From assembly GCA_018806915.1 (NCBI GenBank), contig JAGKQI010000079.1, positions 124,001-188,000 on the forward strand: a stretch of DNA of 64,000 nt, written 5' to 3'. The stretch is from Phytophthora colocasiae. Lineage: Eukaryota > Oomycota > Peronosporomycetes > Peronosporales > Peronosporaceae. Shown here one piece after another: positions 55,246-64,000 of this stretch. Below the pieces are notes generated by a model. That model worked only from the letters and a program-made list of their open reading frames with translations, did no database searches and had not been told where the DNA came from. Positions within the stretch are counted from its first letter, which is position 1, and every line of letters begins with the position of its first letter. Both the position numbers and the translations under genes were made by a program.

Positions 55246-56564
55246 TAGATACATTTAAATAAAAAGTGTTTGTATTTGATCTCCAAGCAACCGGCATACA
55301 ATCCTTTTCAGCACTGAACTCGAAGTACTATCGTACCTTGATTTCAACGGCATAGCACGTTATACTTCAGGCTTGACATGAGTGGGAGTCTTGATCTGTC
55401 CATAGTGAACTGGCTGTGGAGTGCTTCACCTACAGTAAGGTTGCCTTTAAGAGCGAACCGTACCGGCAACGGCATCCTGACAAACGTCGGAATGTGGTCC
55501 ACGAGTTGTAAAAGTGTGTGGAATTGTCGAGTCGAACGCAGTGTTGTCAGCAAAGTTCAGATTGTGAAATCCTTGACGTCACAGCACGTATGGGTGTGCC
55601 GAAGCGATGTACTTAAGTAAAGCTCGGCAGGATAATTCGACCTTTTTCCGTTGCAAGCAGGGCTATTATCCTGTCTGCTGTTGTCAAAAATTCCGTCTGG
55701 TGACCGGCATATTACAACGGAGAAACGACTCACTTTGAATTGTACTACTATCCGTGGGTGACAGCGAAGTGGTCACACCATCGTGTGGTCACCGAAATCT
55801 CCATACAAACATCAAGTATACGTCTTGGCAGTTCCAGATTTGCATTGCGGGAGCAGAGGGGCCACACCAGAGCCCTCCAACCTGCATACAAAAACCAAGT
55901 AGTTGTAAAGTGACCACTTGCGTGGTCACAGTAAATCAGGTCTCGACCCATTCTATAGTTAACTCAAGTAAAAAAAGAGTGACCGGAAACTTGTCTGACA
56001 CGGATAGTAGTATTATACAGTTAGATTGTTGATATTGTGACTCGTAGAATATTGAATGCTTTACACGGGTCGTTGGTATTATAGCGAGGATGGCGTTCGA
56101 GTACGGCTTTGAGTATTGGTGCTCCTTCCTATACGAGAACGAAAGTACATCCTGCCAGTCCTGAATATGGTCACTTTCGCATACAGCTGTGTTAGATATG
56201 AGCTTCCACTATTCTTGCTGGTTCAGCTTTTTCGGGGTGCGAAGGCAGTGACGTTGGATTTCCTTGCTCGACGTCGACTGCGCCTCCAAAGTGACGATAA
56301 TCCATGCGCAACGATCGTTTTGACGCGCGTGGCGTGGCTGGATCCGGCGGTCTTGCACTGCTCGTGGCTGGATGTGTCTTGCTTCTGAACAGTTGGTTCG
56401 TAAAATCAGTGGCGCTTGTGGTATGCCGGACACGATACGTGCATGCTGCTGTCAAGGCGACAGACGTGATCGGATCGCAACGATCCACCATCCTCATCCA
56501 GTGCAACAACTGCACAAGTTCCAACCGTAACCCTGAGGCAACACGCTCGAAAGCCCCCAAGGAC
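55246..56564. other. Intergenic region with a possible MITE
   Basis: About 1.3 kb between transporters 2 and 3. Frames of 60-120 codons overlap on both strands without recognisable domains. A short inverted-repeat sequence lies at 55758-55929. Confidence 0.5.
55758..55929. repeat. Possible MITE (short inverted-repeat element)
   Basis: 172 bp with ends GTGACAGCGAAGTGGTCAC and, inverted, GTGACCACGCAAGTGGTCAC, which match except for one gap and one or two substitutions. The interior also repeats GTGGTCAC. No target duplication could be fixed and there is no coding capacity, so a MITE is a suggestion only. Confidence 0.35.
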
Positions 56565-56583
56565 GCTCACTTTCCCAATTGCG
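56565..56583 (+). promoter_or_regulatory. Inr-FPR core promoter of sugar transporter 3
   Basis: GCTCACTTTCCCAATTGCG is close to the oomycete consensus GCTCATTYYNCAWTTT and lies 74 bp before the ATG at 56639. Confidence 0.7.
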
Positions 56584-56638
56584 TTCACACAACTGAGGCC
56601 TCAATAGTGCGTTGGTATCTTCTCTTTGGTGGTGGATC

Positions 56639-58240
56639 ATGGAATTCACACCGTCAATGAGCAGCGCTAGCCACGTTTGGCTAGTTCCGACGCCCGTTGT
56701 GACCGAAGTACCACAGACCCGAAGAAACTCGACAATCAAACCGACCTGGAGACTGTACGCGAACGTCCTTGTAGCAGTACTACAGCCTTTTCAGTTCGGA
56801 TGGTCCACTTCACAGATGAACAACTCAATTTTTAACAACGAAGCGGACTGCAACGCCCGACCAATTGCCCCTGGTACTTGCCTCATGTTTCCTGGTCACA
56901 CCAAGACGCAGTGGACAATCGCCGTCAGTTCCTGGATCGTTGGGGGTATGATCGGATCGCTTGTGACCGGCCGTGTGTCCAACAAGTTTGGTCGGAAACC
57001 TACCATGATGGCCAACTGCCTCTTCATGATCGCAGGTGCCGTCATTCAAGCAGCTTCTGAGAACATTTGGGTGTTCACTGTCGGTCGTGTCTTCGCCGGT
57101 ATCGCAGCAGGGGGTTCGACCGCGGTCATTCCCGGTTTCATCGGTGAAATCTGTCCGCCTGACCTCCGAAGCAAATTGGGTGTTTGTTTCCAGATCTCCA
57201 TCACGCTCGGGCACTTGTTCGTTGCCATCACTTTTTTCTTTGCTAGTACAAGTTTCGGGTGGAGAGCGATTGCAGCTTTCCCTATCACGTTGGCGTTCTC
57301 CTTCCTGGTACTGGCACCGTTTGTATTGGTTGAAAGCCCGGCGTGGTTGTTGATGGCCGGTCAACCGGTACTAGCAGAGCGTGAGCTGGCGCGCTTGTTC
57401 GGCCAGGAGAACGTGTTCCTTGCTAAGACGTGGATGAAACAGGAAGAAGCAGCGCCGCGTGTTGGAGTAGGGAGCGAGTACGTGATGCCTTTGCAGGATT
57501 TACGGATGTCGATGGCTCTGATGGCTCCGAACGCCCCTCAGCCCCGCGGCTTCGCTGCATTGTTCTCACCTGAATTACGACGACAGCTACTGGTGGCTAT
57601 TGGCGTGGCTGGGGCCCAACAACTCACAGGTGTCAACGCCGTCTTCTTCTATTCGTCCGGTATTTTCAAACAGGCAGGACTATCGGACAGTCGAATCGGT
57701 GTCTTGTTAGTCAACTTCGTCAACGTCCTGCCTACTTTGATCTGTGGTTTGCTCTCGGCTCGCCTGGGCAACCGGAAGCTCATACTGATTGGGTTCACAG
57801 GGATGTTCTGCAGTGCGGTCGGCATGACGGCGGCTCTTGTTGGTAGTTTGCCGGCACTCGCTATCGTTTTTACAGCTCTGTACGTGACGACGTTCGGCTC
57901 GAGTCTTGGGCCATTGGCGTGGGGAATCATGGCCGACCTCTTCCCAGACGACGTTCGAGCCATGGGCTGCTCCATTTGTGTTGGCTGCAGTTGGCTCTGT
58001 AGTCTCACGATCGGTCTGGGATATCCGTACCTTGCTGCTGCCTTCGACAATTACAGCTTCGTGCCGTTCATGTGCACGGTAACGCTGTCTTTCCTGTTTG
58101 TACAAACGTTTGTACCGGAGACGTACGGCAAGACCATTCAAGAAATTCAGGACGAGTTTGATGCAAAGAGGCTCGGGAAAGATCGGAATCGCGAACAGTG
58201 GCGGTTGTCGGGTAATAGTCAGATTGCTGTGCTAGGATAA
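56639..58240 (+). CDS. MFS sugar transporter 3
   Basis: Single exon, 533 aa from ATG 56639; the longer frame starts at a TTG. Very similar to transporter 1 along its whole length: DCNARPIAPGTCLMFPGHTK, GRVSNKFGRKPTMM, IPGFIGEICPP, VESPAWLLMAG, QQLTGVNAVFFYSSGIF, GPLAWGIMADLFPDDVRAMG, VPETYGKTIQEIQDEF, and a shared C-terminus ending in SGNSQI and VLG. The N-termini and the loop after helix 6 differ. Transporters 1 and 3 are likely a duplication older than the one at the right edge. Inferred role: hexose import. Confidence 0.92.
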   Translation: MEFTPSMSSASHVWLVPTPVVTEVPQTRRNSTIKPTWRLYANVLVAVLQPFQFGWSTSQMNNSIFNNEADCNARPIAPGTCLMFPGHTKTQWTIAVSSWIVGGMIGSLVTGRVSNKFGRKPTMMANCLFMIAGAVIQAASENIWVFTVGRVFAGIAAGGSTAVIPGFIGEICPPDLRSKLGVCFQISITLGHLFVAITFFFASTSFGWRAIAAFPITLAFSFLVLAPFVLVESPAWLLMAGQPVLAERELARLFGQENVFLAKTWMKQEEAAPRVGVGSEYVMPLQDLRMSMALMAPNAPQPRGFAALFSPELRRQLLVAIGVAGAQQLTGVNAVFFYSSGIFKQAGLSDSRIGVLLVNFVNVLPTLICGLLSARLGNRKLILIGFTGMFCSAVGMTAALVGSLPALAIVFTALYVTTFGSSLGPLAWGIMADLFPDDVRAMGCSICVGCSWLCSLTIGLGYPYLAAAFDNYSFVPFMCTVTLSFLFVQTFVPETYGKTIQEIQDEFDAKRLGKDRNREQWRLSGNSQIAVLG

Positions 58241-58318
58241 TATGAAGCAAAACTAGAGTAACAATGTCAGAAGTAAAATAATTGAGTGCTATTCAAGTAA
58301 GGGGGGTTGTACTATGCT

Positions 58319-59781
58319 CTACTGCTCGCGACGCGAGTCGTACTCGGCCTGGATCTCCTCCGCAGACTTGCCAGACGTCTCCGGCACCAACTTCAACGCC
58401 AAAAGATAGAAGATCGCAAGAAGAACCACGAACGGAACGTACGCGTAGTCGTCCAGAGCGTCCGACACGTACGGGTACGACACGCCCACGATGAGGTTGC
58501 ACAGCCAGTTGATGCCGATACACAGCGACGAAGCACTGGCACGAATCGAGTCCGGGAAAATGTCGGCCGTCATTACCCACACGAGCGGACCCAGCGTCAC
58601 GCCGAACACGATCACGTACAGAGCGGTGAAGACGATGGACAGAGCAGACACGTCCACGATGAACGCCACCGTCATGCCGAGGGACATGACCACCATGCCC
58701 GACAGACCCCACAGGATCATGTTGCGAGCACCGAAGCGGTTGGCCAGCACGCCCGTGAAGAAGGCCGGCCAGATGTTGATGAAGTCGATGATGAGCGTGC
58801 CCACGCGCGAGTCCGAGATACCGGCGTCCGAGAAGATGTTGCCTGAGTAGTAGAAGACGGCGTTGATACCGGAGAGCTGCTGCGCACACGACAACAAAAT
58901 GCCGCCCAGAAGCTGCATGCGGTAGCGAGGCGCGAACATGGACTCCTTCTTGGGCGTCGAGTCAATGAGACCCTCCTCGGCGCTGGCCTTGCTCACCTCG
59001 AGCCACGACAGAGCCGTCTGCACGTGCTCCTCGCCGTACAGACGCGCAATAACCTGCTTGGCCTCCTCCTTGCGGCCCTTAGTCAGCAGCCACGCAGGAC
59101 TCTCCACGCACATGGACGGCGCCAGCAGCAGGTAGATGGCGGCCAGCACCACGGGGAACGCAGCCAGGTACCGCCAACCAGAGCTCGTGTTGGCGAAGAA
59201 GAAGGCGATGGCCGGCACCAAAATACCGATCGTCGTGAAGATCTGCAGGCCCAGGCCGAGCGTGTTGCGCATGTGCGGGGCGACAGCTCGTTGATGTAGC
59301 CACCGATGGTGGCCGTGGCCGTACCGGACGAGATGCCGGCGATGAGGCGGCCCAGCGCGAAGAGCCAAATGTTCGACACGGCCGCCTGCACCACGCCGCC
59401 GACGATCATGAAGATGCAGTTGAGCATCAGCGTCTTCTTGCGGCCGTACTTGTCGCTGAAGTGGCCACAGCACAGCGACCCCACCATGGCGCCGAAGATC
59501 CACGCGTTCACGGCGAACGTCCACTCCAGCTTCGAGTGGCCCGGGAACATGAGGCACGTGTCCTCGGCCACGGGACGCGCGTTGCACTCGTCCGTGTCGT
59601 TGTACTGCGACAGGTTCATCTGAGAGGTGGACCAACCGCTCTGGAACGGCTGCAGCCACGACAGCAGCGCGCTCGTGTACAGGATGGTCTTGGGCTTGAT
59701 GAGTCGCGCGGCGGCCTTGTTGGCCTCGTCGAAGGCCGTGAAGGGCTTGGGCGTCAAGGCTTCCGTGTAGTTGTCAGCCAT
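58319..59781 (-). pseudogene. MFS sugar transporter 4, frameshifted (duplicate copy 1)
   Basis: ATG 59781 (MADNYTEALTPKPF) reads through helices 1-4 to GGYINELSP. There the frame breaks at about 59278-59284 in a run of four C's. The rest, from PHMRNTLGLGLQIF to the stop at 58319, continues in another frame. One extra C would restore a protein of about 486 aa. Motifs: ECNARPVAEDTCLMFPGHSK, GHFSDKYGRKKTLM, VESPAWLLTKGRKEEAKQVIARLYG, QQLSGINAVFYYSGNIF, GPLVWVMTADIFPDSIRASA, VPETSGKSAEEIQAEY. The exact same break is found in copy 2. Either the gene died before duplicating, or the C-run is miscalled in both places. Confidence 0.85.
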
Positions 59782-59896
59782 GCTTGCTTGCTTGGTGATG
59801 TAGTTAGTTGTTGGTTGATTGATTGGTTGATTGGTTGTCTACCGGTACGGTGTACAGTGTACTGTATGTACTGTGGTTGACTTGTTTGATGCTTGT

Positions 59897-59913
59897 CCAA
59901 ATGAAAAGTGAGA
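59897..59913 (-). promoter_or_regulatory. Inr-FPR core promoter of sugar transporter 4
   Basis: On the minus strand TCTCACTTTTCATTTGG fits the oomycete Inr-FPR form about 115 bp before the ATG. The same site recurs in copy 2. Confidence 0.55.
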
Positions 59914-61220
59914 TTGGCACAGCTTTCGGTCAGGAATGGCAAGCGGTGCTACGTGGTTTGCCACGCTGCTGTCATGGCTCTCGACTGGGAACAAGAGAGG
60001 ATTGGACGCGGTGCTTCAAGTTAGTGCTTGTCGGAGTTCTGTATCGCGCGGTCACTTGATTCACTTGATTCAGACTCGAGCCGGCGCTGCTTGGTTTGGT
60101 GTGTCTCTTGTGAGACCGTGGATGCGTTTCCATGGGATAGCATCTGTTTCGGTGCTAATGCTATGCTGTATGTTATGTTACACAGGGTATGATACAGCAT
60201 ATACATTTACAACGGATAGTCCGTTTTCAATGTGGCGCTGGTGTATCTTGAAGTTTGGCCTCGAGGTCAATAGAAACGCGCCTGACAAGGTGCACGTACA
60301 CTTTCAATTGACATAGGACTCTGCTGAGCGCAGCTCAGTGATGAGCGGAGATATTACCCTGGAATCATGACCTGATGACCAGGTCGATGCGAGCAAAGCA
60401 ATCTGCATCCCGTTTTGAGTTGACCTGGGCCACTGATGGCGTCCGTACTACAGTACAGTACAGTACAGTACTCCATGAAGCCTGGGCCCAGGATCGCTGT
60501 GCCTTGCAAAGTGATCGCGAGTCAGCTCTTATATTCACGGGACTCTTATTATACTGCAGTGTTTAACTCCTACACTGGAACGATCGCCATCAAACAGGTG
60601 GTATTATTCTTGATTTGAAAGCACTACGAGCCCTCGTCCTGATGGAATCTTCATTGCCAATGAATCATTGGAGCTCCGGTTTGGAACGGATCTATTCGGC
60701 TGAAACAGATCAGGAGGAGGCGTTGCGCCTCGTCACATATATGGATCCGATCTTGCCTTGATCGGGTACATGTAACTGGATAAAGCGTGCAAGGCTGAGT
60801 GCAGCGACTTTATTATTATTATACTAACTTATTTCGTAAGCGGGTGGACAATTTGAATTTGCAGGTGAGGTATATTGTCGTCACTTAACATAGTGGGTGG
60901 AGAACGAGGTGGCATCCTAACAATATAGCAATGAGGCGTTGTAAGACGCGGGCGTTGGTGCAGTTCGATCGCCATGCTGAGATACTAAGTATGAAACCTA
61001 GCTATTACACTGCAGGCTATGGGTTAGTTGGATTCTTTGCAAGTCATTCAATATACCTCCTCGTCATCCACAGTGCAGGCATGTATGACATTCGGTGCAC
61101 GTACATCAAGCTGAACGGAGCGCAATATTACCATTTACATAACTTAGAATGACTCCACGATAAAAGATAGTATATTCGACACCCCACAGCCTAATGCTGC
61201 TCTACATTTCACGATGTTAC
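59914..61220. other. Non-coding upstream part of the duplicated unit, copy 1
   Basis: No gene seen. It contains a short ACAGT microsatellite (about 60446-60471) and ATT-rich runs near 60815. Frames of 60-126 codons are also present in copy 2 but have no domain. Confidence 0.5.
60446..60471. repeat. ACAGT microsatellite
   Basis: About four copies of ACAGT; the same array occurs in the second copy at about 63349-63375. Confidence 0.8.
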
Positions 61221-61223
61221 GCT

Positions 61224-62686
61224 CTACTGCTCGCGACGCGAGTCGTACTCGGCCTGGATCTCCTCCGCAGACTTGCCAGACGTCTCCGGCACCAACTTCA
61301 ACGCCAAAAGATAGAAGATCGCAAGAAGAACCACGAACGGAACGTACGCGTAGTCGTCCAGAGCGTCCGACACGTACGGGTACGACACGCCCACGATGAG
61401 GTTGCACAGCCAGTTGATGCCGATACACAGCGACGAAGCACTGGCACGAATCGAGTCCGGGAAAATGTCGGCCGTCATTACCCACACGAGCGGACCCAGC
61501 GTCACGCCGAACACGATCACGTACAGAGCGGTGAAGACGATGGACAGAGCAGACACGTCCACGATGAACGCCACCGTCATGCCGAGGGACATGACCACCA
61601 TGCCCGACAGACCCCACAGGATCATGTTGCGAGCACCGAAGCGGTTGGCCAGCACGCCCGTGAAGAAGGCCGGCCAGATGTTGATGAAGTCGATGATGAG
61701 CGTGCCCACGCGCGAGTCCGAGATACCGGCGTCCGAGAAGATGTTGCCCGAGTAGTAGAAGACGGCGTTGATACCGGAGAGCTGCTGCGCACACGACAAC
61801 AAAATGCCGCCCAGAAGCTGCATGCGGTAGCGAGGCGCGAACATGGACTCCTTCTTGGGCGTCGAGTCAATGAGACCCTCCTCGGCGCTGGCCTTGCTCA
61901 CCTCGAGCCACGACAGAGCCGTCTGCACGTGCTCCTCGCCGTACAGACGCGCAATAACCTGCTTGGCCTCCTCCTTGCGGCCCTTAGTCAGCAGCCACGC
62001 AGGACTCTCCACGCACATGGACGGCGCCAGCAGCAGGTAGATGGCGGCCAGCACCACGGGGAACGCAGCCAGGTACCGCCAACCAGAGCTCGTGTTGGCG
62101 AAGAAGAAGGCGATGGCCGGCACCAAAATACCGATCGTCGTGAAGATCTGCAGGCCCAGGCCGAGCGTGTTGCGCATGTGCGGGGCGACAGCTCGTTGAT
62201 GTAGCCACCGATGGTGGCCGTGGCCGTACCGGACGAGATGCCGGCGATGAGGCGGCCCAGCGCGAAGAGCCAAATGTTCGACACGGCCGCCTGCACCACG
62301 CCGCCGACGATCATGAAGATGCAGTTGAGCATCAGCGTCTTCTTGCGGCCGTACTTGTCGCTGAAGTGGCCACAGCACAGCGACCCCACCATGGCGCCGA
62401 AGATCCACGCGTTCACGGCGAACGTCCACTCCAGCTTCGAGTGGCCCGGGAACATGAGGCACGTGTCCTCGGCCACGGGACGCGCGTTGCACTCGTCCGT
62501 GTCGTTGTACTGCGACAGGTTCATCTGAGAGGTGGACCAACCGCTCTGGAACGGCTGCAGCCACGACAGCAGCGCGCTCGTGTACAGGATGGTCTTGGGC
62601 TTGATGAGTCGCGCGGCGGCCTTGTTGGCCTCGTCGAAGGCCGTGAAGGGCTTGGGCGTCGAGGCTTCCGTGTAGTTGTCAGCCAT
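61224..62686 (-). pseudogene. MFS sugar transporter 5, frameshifted (duplicate copy 2)
   Basis: Almost identical to transporter 4. The N-terminal EALTPKP is EASTPKP here and one silent-looking change lies near 61746. ATG 62686; the frame breaks at the same four-C run near 62183-62189 and the second frame runs to the stop at 61224. The shared lesion argues against two independent mutations. If the C-run were five bases, both genes would be intact 12-helix sugar porters of about 486 aa. Confidence 0.85.
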
Positions 62687-62801
62687 GCTTGCTTGCTTGG
62701 TGATGTAGTTAGTTGTTGGTTGATTGATTGGTTGATTGGTTGTCTACCGGTACGGTGTACAGTGTACTGTATGTACTGTGGTTGACTTGTTTGATGCTTG
62801 T

Positions 62802-62818
62802 CCAAATGAAAAGTGAGA
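62802..62818 (-). promoter_or_regulatory. Inr-FPR core promoter of sugar transporter 5
   Basis: Same TCTCACTTTTCATTTGG site as in copy 1, about 115 bp before the ATG on the minus strand. Confidence 0.55.
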
Positions 62819-64000
62819 TTGGCACAGCTTTAGGTCAGGAATGGCAAGCGGTGCTACGTGGTTTGCCACGCTGCTGTCATGGCTCTCGACTGGGAACAAG
62901 AGGATTGGACGCGGTGCTTCAAGTTAGTGCTTGTCGGAGTTCTGTATCGCGCGGTCACTTGATTCACTTGATTCAGACTCGAGCCGGCGCTGCTTGGTTT
63001 GGTGTGTCTCTTGTGAGACCGTGGATGCGTTTCCATGGGATAGCATCTGTTTCGGTGCTAATGCTATGCTGTATGTTGTGTTACACAGGGTATGATACAG
63101 CATATACATTTACAACGGATAGTCCGTTTTCAATGTGGCGCTGGTGTATCTTGAAGTTTGGCCTCGAGGTCAAATAGAAACGCGCCTGACAAGGTGCACG
63201 TACACTTTCAATTGACATAGGACTCTGCTGAGCGCAGCTCAGTGATGAGCGGAGATATTACCCTGGAATCATGACCTGATGACCAGGTCGATGCGAGCAA
63301 GCAATCTGCATCCCGTTTTGAGTTGACCTGGGCCACTGATGGCGTCCGTACTACAGTACAGTACAGTACAGTACTCCATGAAGCCTGGGCCCAGGATCGC
63401 TGTGCCTTGCAAAGTGATCGCGAGTCAGCTCTTATATTCACGGGACTCTTATTATACTGCAGTGTTTAACTCCTACACTGGAACGGTCGCCATCAAACAG
63501 GTGGTATTATTCTTGATTTGAAAGCACTACGAGTCCTCGTCCTGATGGAATCTTCATTGCCAATGAATCATTGGAGCTCCGGTTTAAAACGGATCTATTC
63601 GGCTGAAACAGATCAGGAGGATGTTTCAGCTCGCTGTCGCTTTCTCGTGCGTGAGGCGTTGCGCCTCGTCACATATATGGATCCGATCTTGCCTTGATCG
63701 GGTACATGTAACTGGATAAAGCGTGCAAGGCTGAGTGCAGCGACTTTATTATTATTATACTAACTTATTTCGTAAGCGGGTGGACAATTTGAATTTGCAG
63801 GTGAGGTATATTGTTGTCACTTAACATAGTGGGTGGAGAACGAGGTGGCATCCTAGTAATGAGGCGTCGTAAGACGCGGGCGTTGGTGCAGTTCGATCGC
63901 CATGCTGAGATACTAAGTATGAAACCTAGCTATTACACTGCAGGCTATGGGTTAGTTGGATTCTTTGCAAGTCATTCAATATACCTCCTCGTCATCCACA
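62819..64000. other. Non-coding upstream part of the duplicated unit, copy 2
   Basis: Same content as in copy 1, with small indels and the 33-bp extra segment. No gene seen before the window ends. Confidence 0.5.

Larger units (their letters stand above)
58316..61220. repeat. Tandem duplication, copy 1
   Basis: About 2,905 bp covering a minus-strand sugar transporter and about 1.4 kb upstream of it, followed directly by copy 2. The copies match nearly base for base in the transporter (only a few substitutions were spotted) and differ by small indels in the upstream part. Confidence 0.92.
61221..64000. repeat. Tandem duplication, copy 2 (runs off the window)
   Basis: Direct repeat of 58316-61220, offset 2,905 bp, still matching at the window edge. 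Differences seen include an extra 33-bp segment near 63621-63653, loss of a few bases near 63855 and 62900, and isolated substitutions. More copies may lie beyond the edge. Confidence 0.92.

Noticed and set aside
61194..62204. Plus-strand frame of 336 codons
   Set aside because: It is antisense to the duplicated sugar transporter, has no domain, and its composition (Arg/His/Gln-rich) is that of a reversed GC-rich gene.

Overview
The window looks like nuclear DNA of an oomycete, most likely Phytophthora or a close relative. The evidence is short GT-AG introns of about 66-110 bp inside dense genes, several matches to the oomycete Inr-FPR core promoter, a tyrosine-kinase-like (TKL) kinase, START-FYVE, bZIP and SMYD-type genes of oomycete style, and a rich set of DNA transposons with DUF6818 and FAR1-MULE proteins. 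No genome was compared; family names come from reading the translations.

Layout. (1) 1-3551: a CUE/DUF1771/Smr gene open at the left edge, then a tandem-PH protein. (2) 3745-8649: a PIF/Harbinger element with 46-bp terminal inverted repeats (TIRs) and a 3-bp target duplication. It carries a damaged transposase, a damaged DUF6818 gene and an intact SET-domain histone methyltransferase as cargo. (3) 8713-17292: an SV2/SLC22-like transporter, a tetraspanin, a bZIP-like factor and a kinesin-2-like motor. (4) 17614-22301: a copia LTR retrotransposon with two LTRs that look identical by eye but a polyprotein broken by many indels. (5) 23089-29480: a glutathione S-transferase, a START-FYVE protein and a TKL kinase. 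(6) 29888-37959: a large ankyrin-repeat gene on the minus strand, split by a piggyBac element (31630-35249) at a TTAA. (7) 38181-46576: a WW/EF-hand/IQ/ankyrin gene split by a MULE (38425-41864) with a 9-bp target duplication. The MULE carries its transposase plus a 2OG-Fe(II) dioxygenase-like gene. (8) 46578-49108: a SMYD-type SET/MYND protein and a 3-hydroxyacyl-CoA dehydrogenase-like protein. (9) 51598-64000: a cluster of five related sugar transporters. The last two lie in a tandem duplication of about 2.9 kb and share one frameshift.

The most striking theme is cargo. Two unrelated DNA transposons each carry a gene of a chromatin- or nucleic-acid-modifying type beside their transposase: a SET methyltransferase in the Harbinger and a 2OG-Fe(II) dioxygenase in the MULE. 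Two other transposition events leave perfect footprints inside neighbouring host genes. In both cases the TIR supplies an ATG in frame with the downstream half of the broken gene.

Single-base frameshifts cluster in repeats and multi-copy genes and are absent from the single-copy genes read here. Some may therefore be uncorrected assembly errors rather than true mutations.
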